Source of the DNA: Perkinsus olseni
Taxonomy: Eukaryota; Perkinsozoa; Perkinsida; Perkinsidae
Assembly: GCA_013115135.1 (NCBI GenBank)
Contig: JABANP010000054.1
Coordinates: forward strand, 62,001-126,000
Direction of reading: 5' to 3'
Length of the DNA stretch: 64,000 bases
A model generated the notes under the pieces. The model was not told where the DNA came from, ran no database searches, and worked only from the letters and a program-made list of their open reading frames with translations. A program made the position numbers and the translations under genes. Shown here in pieces: positions 20,992 through 31,937 of the stretch (position 1 is its first letter; each line of letters starts with the position of its first letter).

Positions 20992-22365
20992 GCCGTACCA
21001 TCCACTATGGCATCGTCACAGCAGCAGCCCTCACAGGTGCGTCGGTGGCCACCTACAAGCCACCCCAGCGGAATGCGTTTTGTGAGGAGCCCAGAGTCGG
21101 CGGTTCTGCCTGGGACTGGCCCGACTCCGCTGTCAGTGGCCTAGTGAGGTTCCTCGATATTGCCTCCACAGGCGTGGTAGTATAGAGATGAAGGCTCGGG
21201 CGTCGTATCTAAGTATTATCATGTTAGGAGATGGGTAGCCGGTACGCGGCAGAGACAGCAGCTAACCTGTATGTGATTGAGTCCATCCTGAGGAGCCTAC
21301 TGGCTCGGACCGGCGTAGATCACATGACTGTTAGCGGGCTGCTGCGATACCTCATCCGAATGTGCCAAGAAGAAGGCCACACTGTGGCTAAGCCTGAGGT
21401 CCATCAGCGAGGAAAGGCGGTGATGCTGGGGAACTGTAGAGAGGTGCGCTCCTACATGCGGGCAGCGTCAGCGGCGTATGGCGCGGTGTTCCTGAATGCA
21501 TTGGGGTTGGAGAAGATAACTCGGCATAGCCGTTTAGACGAGCCTCTCGACGTTTCCTGCATCACCTCCCATTGCCCTGAAATACGGGAGGTCCTTCATC
21601 TCTCTCAACCAAGCGGTGCCAATGAGCCTGTTTACTTCATCGCCATCGACAACGAGGGCTCCCTTATACTCTCTATTAGAGGTACTGCTAGTATTGCTGA
21701 TACCATCACTGATCTCATGTGTGACAACGCGCCCCTTACACAGAGCGACCAGGACTATCAAGTCCACCGCGGAATTGGGACAGCTGCCAGGAACGTCGTG
21801 AGCGATGCTTTGCCCCATCTTGTGGAATTGATGCAGCGAAAAGATGCCAAGCGGTTGGTAGTAACGGGCCACTCATTGGGAGCCGGCACGGCTATCCTGG
21901 CTAGTATACTGATAGCCCGGCAGCTGCCGTACGAGGTCGATTGCTACGCCTTCGCTCCGCCTCCGGTCACTACCACCACATCGCCGAGGATCCCCGCGAA
22001 TCTTAAGCTTCAGTCCTTCATCAACGAGGATGATATCGTCCCTCGATTGTCCCTTCGAGGGGCGGAGGAGCTCCTGGACGCTGTTGGCGTCAGCTCATCT
22101 GAAGGGCATCAGACGAATGCTGGCAAACTTGGTGATACCGGGAACAGTGTACTTCCTCGAGGCAGGGTCGCTGTGGGAGACTGATGGTGGGAATCCTGGT
22201 CTGAGCCCTGAGGCCATGGTCTACTACTGCCAGAGGCTGTGTGGCAGCTCCTTTGGTGGTAGTAGGCTGGGGGCATCGAAGTGTCTGTTCGATCACTTTC
22301 CTGATTTTTACGAGTCCAAATTAGATCATCTACTCGAGATTGGACCCGCCACCTGCGACGAGTAA
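20992..22365 (+). CDS. Class 3 lipase, copy 2, one frame break
   Basis: A tandem paralog of the preceding lipase. The ATG at 20992 starts a hydrophobic N-terminus (YGIVTAAALTGASVATY), likely a signal peptide or anchor. A short intron (about 21179-21227, gtatagag to ttag) joins this to the main frame. The family motifs are LSIRGTASIAD, VHRGIG, the nucleophile elbow GHSLGAG, and INEDDIVPRLS. The frame then shifts by one base near 22085-22110 and continues to the stop at 22365 with IPGTVYFLEAG and DHFPDFYESKLD (probable catalytic His). The catalytic Ser, Asp and His positions are all present, so activity is likely if the break is an error. Confidence 0.75.
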
Positions 22366-22900
22366 ATGTTTCAACATTCTAATTTTGAGATGAGTTCTTC
22401 CCTAGTGGAGGCTTGAAGGGTTAGTCGTTTGCAGCGGGCTCAGCGGGGTGGCGTTGGCTCTGGTAGAGGGGAGGACATCAGCATGCTGCTGCACTACTGA
22501 CGGTTGAGTGAAGGGCATGGGGGGAGGCATGAATGAGGAGGGTTGTAGCCGACCAGCAGTGAGAAGGGAGATACAGCAACCGCCAGTAGGATGGAGGAGC
22601 ATCGACCAGTGTCATCGTCCCTGTGCGTAATCCAACCTCATCGACCGATCACTGCCAGTGAGAAGCCTCCGTCAGAGATGAGGGAACTGCTGCAGCAGAG
22701 CCTTTCCGGATGCTCAGCTGAGGAGAACATTGGGGAGGGGGAATTTGGCGCACCTCTTCGAAGCACGACTCCACCTTTATGGCCATGCAATAAAAGGTAT
22801 CTGTTTCAGCTTGTTTGGGAGTACCGTTCGACCCGCACTTGCAACACGGAAACTCGAATGATTGTTCACATCAACTCCGTGGCAGGCTGTCACAGCCACG

Positions 22901-23925
22901 CTATAGTGGTACACTAGTCATGTTCGACTCCCCACTGATACCCAGTATCCCGTAGCCTCGCCATCTCGTAACCGCGCCGATGACCTCCTCCCAATCAACC
23001 CAATCCCTCGGCCGCTGGCCCTTCCTCGCTGTGAGTATCTGTCGAATGCCTCGCCGCTCTCGAAAGGCGAAGACCAGAGCGTAATGGTTGTTGAAATGGA
23101 CTACCATGCAATCATGCTTCGAGAATTCCACTTTAAATGCATCCCAGGCCGCCTCCTCGTCAGAGGCCTTTATGAGCGGTGATCGGCGTCCGCGTGCCGC
23201 CCTGCACAAGACCCTTTCAACTAGGAGCCCCCCAGCTTCCAACACGGTCTCGATCGCCCAGTCTCCAACCCCTGCTGTTGAGGGCCTTCCTCTCTGCAAT
23301 TCGCGTAGGCACTTGATCTTCACAGCCAAGGCTCGCAATACTTTCTCTGCTGCGGTTGGCTCGTTAGCTCCCTCGAAGGGTATGTTGAACACGATCGCCT
23401 GAGCTTGCACCTCCCCCAGATTGGGTGAGGTTTCTGTCAACGCTGGTCTGGAAGCATCATCGATCTCGGTAGCGTTTGTCCGGATCTCCGCAACTACTTG
23501 GCGCACGACTTCATCGATCCCTTCCTTTTCACTCCCTTCCCGCCATCTTCAAGTCGATCTTCCAACAGCTTTCTTATACCCGTCGGCGCACCCAAGGCGT
23601 TCAGCCTTTCGATCAGTCCAGCGATCCGATCCTCTACTATCGTCCTCAGAGCCCCGATCGCCTCTTCGACTGCCCAGTTATGTTGTCCCACACAGCAGTT
23701 GACGGCTGCAGCGATGACTGCTGCTGCACAGCACGGTGACTCCTGAGGCACCCATGACGACAGGGCGCCCTCATTTACACCGAAAACAACGATCTCATCT
23801 CGCTGTTTCTCTGCCTCGCCTATGCACTCGAGGAGTACTCTGTGAAGGTCCTTAGTCGAGTTACCCGAGGCCTCTTGTGGCGGACTGCTGGATGATGAGT
23901 GATCGACGTCGCTACCTGTCTGCAT
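22901..23925 (-). CDS. BIVM-like protein (papain-like fold suspected), one frame break
   Basis: The ATG at 23925 opens a frame with a polar N-terminus and SPCCAAAVIAAAVNCCVG, then a helical region to about 23540. The next frame runs to the stop at 22901 and contains MVVHFNNHYALVFAFRE, ILTARKGQRPRDW and a closing WRGYGILGI. The HFNNHYAL / TARxGQRPxxW / W-x-GY pattern is, as I recall it, that of the basic immunoglobulin-like variable motif-containing (BIVM) family. A Cys pair in the first half and the conserved His in HFNNHYAL would fit a Cys-His hydrolase-like fold, which is inference. The frames join by a one-base shift near 23530-23550. Full length about 340 residues. Function unknown. Confidence 0.6.
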
Positions 23926-24220
23926 TACAGCCCTGCCTAGAATGAGCGTCCGAACAAAATCCTCACAGAAGAAGCTTTACAGTAGAATCACGCGTTGGAT
24001 ACTATCAATTGCGGATTCGATGCTGTTTTGGAAACTCCAGAGTTCTCTCGGTAAAGTCCCCGTTCACAAGCACTCCTTCGATATCAACTAGTCTATGCGC
24101 TGCTGGGTTAGCCCAATATTATTGACCCATCGGAGCACTAACCACGAAGCAGCGTCCTCAACAATAACATGAACATCGATTACTCATCATAAAACATGCA
24201 GCCCATGGTCCGAGAACTCC

Positions 24221-24245
24221 ATCATCATCATCATCATCATCATCG
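24221..24245 (+). repeat. CAT trinucleotide microsatellite
   Basis: About eight CAT units in a row in an intergenic stretch. Confidence 0.85.
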
Positions 24246-24692
24246 TAGTAGTGCTCTCTGGTACGACAGTGTACCCTTGTGCCACTTCGACCTCACTCGG
24301 GGAAGAAAGCTCGAGGAGTACGTCGTGGTGAGGGCAATCGAGCCACCCTGAGAAGACCACGATTATGCAGGCCATCATGCATCACCTTACTGTTGGTAGC
24401 ACGGCTGACCCTCCCTTATTGTGAGGGGCAACAACTATTTTAGCCCGCTGGAATTGCTCCGCACTGTACGGGCTGAATGAGCACCCACATGATCGACGCT
24501 GTTTGTAAGGTAGGAGCTTACTCAGTATCAGGCATGTTGAGCTCAGCCATTGACCTTGCTTTACGTAAGAGGGCATGACGGTTGCGATCAGCCTCGTAGG
24601 CTATTGAAGACTGAGACGAATGAGTGGGTTGTAGTTTACTGACCAAGCCAGGCCAGTCACCTGAAGGCTTCTGTTGACCCTAGAGAGCTCAT

Positions 24693-25809
24693 TCAAACGG
24701 CGAGAAGCTGAGCTTGGTCTCTGGTAGGAAGGTTCTTCCTGGGCATAAATGAATTGAAAGATTCTCCTTGGTCAAGAGAGCCTACTCTCAGCAATCCAGC
24801 ATAGGTGGGCATGCTAGAATCAAACATCCATACATTCCGTAGCACCCGTTCCAACTCGGCCCTATTAGGCCAACTTGTAGAGTCTCGGGAAGCCGCCTGA
24901 TGGATCGAAAGACTGCATGATGCTGCATGCAGAAGGTCGTCAGTCTTCACCTGCCACTCCTCGATCCGTTCCAAAGCCGCCGGCGTTAGAATCTGGGCAA
25001 ATGGCAGAGAACGGAGAGGTCTGTTCTCCAAGGCGAACGCCCGGTAGACGTCATCAGCGCCTGAAATGTTGGATCACTCAGCAGTAAGCGAAATGGCCGG
25101 CTGGAGTACTTTTGTGAACATTTTGGGTCACCGACTTCGAGGAAATACACTTACAACGCGGCCCTGATGGTTTGCCTTCCCTGAGCTGCTCCACCTGAAG
25201 AGACCTCGATGGCCGGAGGAGAGACTAATGACGAGCGTGTGAGAACTGTACGTCTAGGGAACCCTGCACGTCGGTGGCCAGAGTCCGCGACAGGTTGTAG
25301 GCGTTGGGGAGAGATCGGAGACCAAACTTGGGAGGCGAGTGCTGCAGCATGATGCCGAGCTGAGCCTGGGGTGACAGGGATGGTCATCATAGTGTCACCA
25401 ACGGCGGCAGTGTCCTCACTAAGATCTCTTTATCTCCGTCCATAGAGATCGCTAGCCAAGGTTGGATTATACGATAGTACCTGAATGGATACTTCATGGT
25501 TGAAGCTGGTAGCGACATCTTGAGCTCACTTGGGGCGCAGTAGGGCTTCGAGGGTCTCCTTGCACTGGACATCCAAAACCGATGGATTCATCATTGCGGA
25601 GAAAGAATGACAGACACCCTAAACCCAGGCATGCGAACCTCGCTGGCCCGCCTGGTATTTGCGGAGAGCACTGATGTTGCCACACTGATGCTCTCCATAG
25701 CATGCAAGGGGGCCCACAGGCTTCCCGACCTGCTGATCGGCCATCGAGTATTTTTCACTAGCGTCGTCAAATGTAGCTGAGCAGCTTCGATAATCTTATC
25801 CCGTTTCAA
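24693..25809 (-). CDS. Unrecognised multi-exon gene
   Basis: Several minus-strand frames look coding. A reliable junction is the intron around 25550-25500 (gtgagctcaag to attcag), which joins an exon ending TLEALLRPK to YYRIIQPWLAISMDGD. Downstream a frame of 112 residues (25031-24693) begins with NRPLRSLPFAQILTPAALERIEEW. The upstream start near 25809 and the intervening exons are uncertain. I see no domain, signal peptide or catalytic motif that I can name. The exon near 25390-25151 may belong to the same gene. Confidence 0.4.
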
Positions 25810-25859
25810 ATAGCAGCTCGAATCAGGTATTGATGATTGTACGACGTATACGAGCTGAT

Positions 25860-26860
25860 TCCCAAAGGCGTACTAAAATTACCAAGAAAAACTCCTAAGA
25901 AATGATGATCACAACGAGCGTCTAGGTACTTCGTCAAGAAAGGTGGTCAGCCGCCGAGTCCCCATTATTAACAACAAAAATCATCTACAAGGCTCGGGAC
26001 TAATGTGATGCAACAGTTACTTCGGATATAGGTAAACTCGGGCGGCGGGCAGTTCCGATACTCCGCTGTGCGGATGTACCACACAGTGAAGATGGACTCA
26101 GAAATCGGCGGCCTCCGTTCGATGGTGGTAAAATGTGACTAATGTAAGCCGTTTGTGACCAGCTTGGTAAAATTCAGTCACCCGTCCGACTGGAGGATAC
26201 GTCGGAAAGCGCGTAGACCTGAAAGTGAAAGGAATCGTGTACATACTGGAACAGTGCGGATCTCACCTTGGCGGATCCCTCAGATCTTCTATCGCAATAG
26301 AATCGAATTATACACTTCGAAAGAGCCACGAAGAATGGACTGTTTCGATGGACCAACAGGCTAGGACTTTGTAAATATTGACAAGTGACTGTGGTGATGT
26401 GGCAGTGACAGTAGTGGTAATAATACATAGAACAGCAGCAGCAGCAGTGGGGGTAATGATGATGAGGATAACACAGACACAGACTACTTTAGCATAAACG
26501 ATGGCCACAGTACGAGCCGAATGATAATAATAAATTCCAGTCCGCCAGAGCTGCGATTGGGCACCTGAGCATGATTAACAGTAGGAAAGAGGCGGATGGG
26601 ATGGCTGTCTGCGGACATGCTTATGGACGTATTATCGCCGATATACTCGAACGAACCCAGCGATGCCCACCCGAGCACCCGATAGGGCTATGCAGCACGG
26701 AGTAGGCAATCGCGGCTATGCTGAGACATCTGGAGGAGCTGATGATAACCAATTCAACGGTGGTCGGAAGGCTTTCAGAGTCAGTGAGCAATGCGATAGG
26801 AATCTGGATTGCCGAAAGAGCCTCGTAGTTCACGACAGTTTATGAGCGTGGACGTTTCTA
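25860..26860. other. Intergenic, no supported gene
   Basis: Short overlapping frames on both strands without motifs, and a small CAG run near 26433. No RNA gene recognised. Confidence 0.35.
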
Positions 26861-26865
26861 GGTAG

Positions 26866-27584
26866 TCACGAGGAACTACACACTCGCAAGGTTTGAATGC
26901 TCAGGGCGTTGAACCGTCTCTCGGAAGCGATGTGATACACCATTATACAGGATGGAATACCCTTGGCGATGTCAGTTAGATGACCCACTCGTGGAGAAAA
27001 GGGCCTCTCACCTTCTGAGTCGCTATCACCACCAAGTGGCCGCGTAGTCGGTAACTCTTCGATCCTCGTCGATCGAATCAAGCATGCGGTACAACGTTTC
27101 GAGATCATTATTCGAGGCCGAAGTCGATGGCAAACTCGTAGTACTACGAACAGTAGACAATGATGACCTAATGTGAGAAGTGAACGACAACACGCAGGCG
27201 CTTGATAGGCTACTTAGAAGCAGGCGCAAGTCCGTCATGATGGACGGCTGGCTTCCTGGCTTCGGGGAGTAGAAGGACACTGGAGCGACGGCGACCAGGC
27301 ACGCATACAATGGAGCCGCTGAAGAGATAATGAGCAGAAACAATGGTTATTGGTCACCCTACCTCCTCCACTTTAGGGATGCGCCGTAGAATTCCCGGCA
27401 CGGGCTCGCCGCCATCATCAGACTCCCCAGGACAAAATTGTGGGGCCATGCGGTCTTCGACAGCAAGCGACGACGGACCATCGGGACCCCTAGTAGCTCT
27501 AATGACGGGCGCCGCTGTCGAGCCCGCCATTAAAAAGGCCAATCCGGCGCTACAGGAAGAAGTAAGTAATGACGATGGCTGCAC
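26866..27584 (-). CDS. Unrecognised minus-strand exons, possible secreted protein
   Basis: Two frames look coding: 27584-27354 (starting MQPSSLLTSSCSAGLAFLMA, hydrophobic like a signal peptide, and ending at a plausible donor GTAGGG) and a downstream frame with NDLETLYRMLDSIDEDRR near 27090. A 44-nt intron from about 27361 fits GT-AG, but the phase into the next exon is not settled. No family recognised. Plus-strand frames in the same place are equally long, so strand is not certain. Confidence 0.3.
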
Positions 27585-27815
27585 GCACGAGACTTGCGCG
27601 CAGACGGGCGCGCGCGATTCTCTCGTCTCTCGCGATAATTTGTCGATTCTGCGTTTAGTCGAAACCTCCGTCGACAGTCTTCTTTCCTATAGTCTCTGTG
27701 TTTAGTCGGCTATCACTCGTCCACCCGATCTACCTATCCCAAAATAACAGTGCAAGGGGACAGTAGCATCAGCTGTAGTCGTCCTTGCTCGGCGTTCAGG
27801 CATTTGTTTGCCATT

Positions 27816-30800
27816 ATGTCATCAGACCTATCCGCGGCTGTCCGGTCAGTAGAGGCCTTCCTTCTCTACCCTCACAGTCGCTACACCGCCCCTCCGACGC
27901 CACCAACGGAGCTGCCGAGCTGTCCTCTGTACGAAGGGGCCAGGAAGGCAGCTATCGCCGTAGTAGAGGCAAAGTGGGAGCAGGCCTTCCAGGAGCCAGT
28001 CATTGCTGAGCTACTTCAAAACTGGGAGGATATCGAGGCGTTGGAGCGCTCTTTACGAGAGGCTGCTGCGGGCAAGGGGCCCGAGGGAGAGCTGTCCGTG
28101 CTTGTCGCCGCAGTGGCATGCTTACAGTGCTTTGTACAGGCCAACTGGACGGGTCCTGAGGTCACTGGCGAAAGTATACCGATGTTCCCGAATCAGAGGG
28201 CACTTGAATCAGCTCGGAATTCATACATTATGAGTCGCCTGGAGGTTGACGGAGAGCCATTATACGATGTCACTCGTGGTCCGCAGCTTCTTCTGACGAG
28301 CGTTACTGTGCTTTGCGGTGACATGCTGCAGCAGTCCAGTCTGGAGAGTGTAGGGGTGTGGCGTGCAAGGGCAGCCTTCGTGTGGCAGCGGATGCTAGCT
28401 GAGGCTACTGCTAGAGGAGACGGCCAGAGTGTAACCTGTATGCAGGCAAGTGTTCAGGAGTACGCAGAGGCATTGCGAAAGGGAGGGTATATTACGGAGG
28501 ACCTTTGCCGTCAAGTCACGGCGTGTGGTCCATCGACGGTTCCATCAGCTCTGAGGGAGGCTGAGGACGACCGCGATGGTGAGGAGGAAGCGACGGTGAA
28601 GATGATGCCTTGTGAAGCCGTGCCGAATACAGTCCGATCGGTGCTGGTGTTGGAGTTGGCCATTCATACCAGCTACTACGGTCTGCCGACTGACGTTTCT
28701 GATGATATTATTGACGTCGCTGCTAAGCACGTTGGCTTCTCTTGGGAGATTACTGGAGTGGAAGGCATCAAGCGGCGGTATCAAACCCAAGCATTTGCTC
28801 AGCTCACGTGTGTGACGAAGAGTAGCCTGCCGGCGCCGATGGTCGAGGCAGCCGCGGCTGGTGAAACGACGGGTGAGGATGAGGGAGCCCATCAGAATGT
28901 GCAAATGGCCGAGCTGGATCCGGACACTGACGTTTTGGAGTCGGTCCAGTACACCTCGGATGAATTCAAGCCAACGGTGTTGCATGCTGTAGAACAGGCG
29001 ATACTCTTGACAAAGGCTGTCAGGCTTTTGCTGTCGAGTGCAGCTGACGACGATGACGCTATTACCATGGAGCAAATTGGCTGCCTTGTCAACCGTGCTT
29101 TGGTCCTTCCCGAGAACTTCAATGGTAATACTGGAGGGGTGGGTGACGGGGTTTGATGGGCTCTTGATCAGATCCTCGCGATGCGGGATGCTCAGCTCAC
29201 TGGTTGGTTTATTCTGCGGGACTGTGGCTCCGTTGTCGTACGGAATTCGGCAGAGTTAAGACTCGCAATCGCGCGGCTTTCCAGCTACAAGCTCTGGTGG
29301 ATCAGTACAAGGACAAGCTACCGGAGGATGAAGGCGGGGCCGCACTTGTGGCTGACAGGATCGGATACGTTCACTCGGTGTAATAAGGAAAGCAGTGGTA
29401 GTAGAAGTAGTATTAGTATTAGAAAGCGGTAGTAGAAGTAGTATTAGAAAGCGATGGTAGAAGTAGTATTAGAAAGCGTTGGTAGTAGAAGTAGTATTAG
29501 AAAGCGGTGGTAGTAGAAGTAGTATTAGAAAGCGTTGGTAGTAGAAGTAGTATTAGAAAGCGGTGGTAGTAGAAGTAGTATTAGAAAGCGGTGGTAGTAG
29601 AAGTAGTATTAGAAAGCGGTGGTAGTAGAAGTAGTATTAGAAAGCGGTGGTAGTAGAAGTAGTATTAGAAAGCGGTGGTAGTAGAAGTAGTATTAGAAAG
29701 CGGTGGTAGTAGAAGTAGTATTAGAAAGCGGTGGTAGTAGAAGTAGTATTAGAAGGTGATAGTGATGGCGGTGATGGTAGTAGTACCGATGCTATAATGG
29801 TTGTGTCGATAATGGCAGTCACACATCATGAACCCTTCTTGCCTCTTCTCTCAGGTATTACCCCTCCTTACCGATGTTACAACGTGAGTTTGGTAAGCGT
29901 ATGATGGAGATGGGCATGGTGTTATCAGCATACGACATGTTCGTTAGCATCAACATGTGGTGTGAGGCTATCGATTGCCTCATCGTGGCCGACAGGTAGT
30001 ATTCAGCCATCACTCTCTACACTCTCGCAGACGTAACGTTTAGGAAGCACCAGGCTGAGACCCTCGTAAAGGAGCGCCTTGAGGCCTCCGACACTCCCAC
30101 GTCCACCCGACCAAGGCTGCTTTGTCAGTTGGGAGACATCACTGGTGAGAAAGAAATGGTGGCAGCAAGCTTGGGAAGAGGTAAGCACCGAGGCGTGCCG
30201 TCCCCTTACCAGTTGACCGGGCCCTGTTGTTATCAGTCGGACCATCGCTATGCTCGTGCCATGCGATCTCTGGGCCGCGGTGCTCTCCAGAGCGGCGATC
30301 GGTATGAGGCTATCAAGTGTTTTAAGCAGAGCTTGGAGATCTCCCCATTGAAGGCTGGTGATGATCGGCAGCAGTCTGTGCAACAGCCCGGTAGAAAGTG
30401 ACGATTTTCAGGTATTTGGTTCTCGTTGGGCGCGATGTACTTGCAAGTTTCCCAGTATCAAGACGCTGCCACAGCCTTCACCCGAGCCCTGGGAGTGGAC
30501 GATACTGATGCGCAATCCTGGGCTAACCTGGCTGCCGCGTACATCACCATGGCGCAGGAGAAGATGAACAAGGATGAATCTTCGGACTCTGCGCAGGATG
30601 TAAGTAGCGCACGCCATTCTGATCGATATCTGTCTACTTTGTGTGCCGCGGACTCGCTCGCCCGAAATCGATTCGCTATGGCTGCGCTTGCATGTGCGTG
30701 TTTCGTCATTCAGACAACTCACGAAGTCCAACGATACTTGAAGTTCGCTAACACCTGCTCTTATGAAGCTGTTAAACGTTCTCGAGAATCGTGGAGAATG

Positions 30801-31797
30801 TGGCAGAACCTCCTTACGGTAAATGCAGGGGAGAACGAATTGATTATGAATCGACAGTCTAATGGACTTATAATGATGACCAACTTTGTTGCCTTCCTAC
30901 CGAAAGCCTTCGGCTTGGGGACCTTCAAATCTTATATGCTTAACTGATTATTAAGTCCATAGGCGAGATAACCACTGTTGCCGGTGTAGGCTTGCTTGCA
31001 GCAGTCTCACTTCCCGCCCAGAGCGATCGTTGAAGGCCGTTGCCTGCACTGCCGCTCTGGGGTGTGGTCGGTGTATCTTCTTGGTTGAACAGCTTATTGC
31101 ATTGAAAGTGAGCGGCACAACCTGTCAACGATCTCAGGTTGCGCAAATGCGACGCGATCCCGCTGGTATGACGTACGCTGCCAGGGGTCTAGCGGTAGAC
31201 CTCGGTAGGGTCGAAACCATACTAGACGATGATGCCTTGCTCAAGGTGAGTAGAAAGCAAAGAGCACGTTCGAGAACAGCATGCCCTGTCGGTGTTAGGA
31301 TTTAGTCAGCCTTTCGGTTAGTACGGGAAAGCGTCGGCCCGCTATTGAGCTGTTCGAAACCCTTTCCAAACTGCATGGTACGAACCCTGTGTGCCACCGA
31401 TGCTTGGCCGAGTTGGCCGATAATGACGAGGAGGTGGCCAAGCAACGGGTCCTCCAGCTCCGCCATTTGCTCCCGAAGGTGAGACAGGGCGAACGATAGC
31501 GTAGTTGAGGAGCTCCTTGTACAGATTCACGACGCGAAAGATTTGACTTGTCTCAAATTTGAACTCACTGAGTTGCGAGACTGCATGGGAGTGTTGGTCG
31601 AGGAATGCAAGAAGGGCCTTGGCAACAAGGGCGGCCTGTCGATGCTGGTCAGAAGTGCGGTACGTAAAGTAAACGTTAAACTACAGGAGAACGGCCTGTC
31701 GAGCAAAGCTGAGTGGACGGGTCTTCAGCATGAGATAGAGGGAAGCAGCCAAGAGATTGTTGACTTGGTTAAAGCCAAGAACAAAATAGTCGAGTAA
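27816..31797 (+). CDS. TTC27: TTC27 homolog, TPR-repeat protein
   Basis: The long first exon (ATG 27816 to 29124) contains TTC27-type helical sequence, including the signature-like EITGVEGIKRRYQTQ. Further exons: 29196 to about 29388 (HWLVYSAGLWLRCRTEF, QLQALVDQYKDKLPED), 29855-29996 (LQREFGKRMMEMG), 30031-30180 (RLLCQLGDIT), 30237-30357 (RYARAMRSLGRGALQSGDR), 30412-30599 (IWFSLGAMYLQVSQYQDAA), 30714-30818 (ESWRMWQNLLT), several short exons to 31490, and 31525-31797. The TPR helices in the middle match the TTC27/Emw1 family, which is linked to ribosomal and cell-wall integrity functions in yeast. The second intron holds a 28-bp minisatellite. The start ATG was preferred over an upstream GTG at 27750. 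Confidence 0.85.
29404..29755 (+). repeat. 28-bp intronic minisatellite
   Basis: About a dozen copies of a unit such as AAAGCGGTGGTAGTAGAAGT plus eight bases, purine-rich on the plus strand. It fills most of the intron between 29389 and 29854 of the TTC27 gene, making this intron roughly ten times longer than the others. Confidence 0.9.
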
Positions 31798-31937
31798 TGA
31801 CTGCCGTTCCACCACTGATACATACCTTACTTGTTGTTGTTCTTATTAAGAGTACTGTCCAAAATAGACGTTTCCTTCTGCGCTTGGCTCGGGTTCGAGT
31901 GAATGCAGAGTTGAGCGGGAATGTTCTGAGTGCAGCT

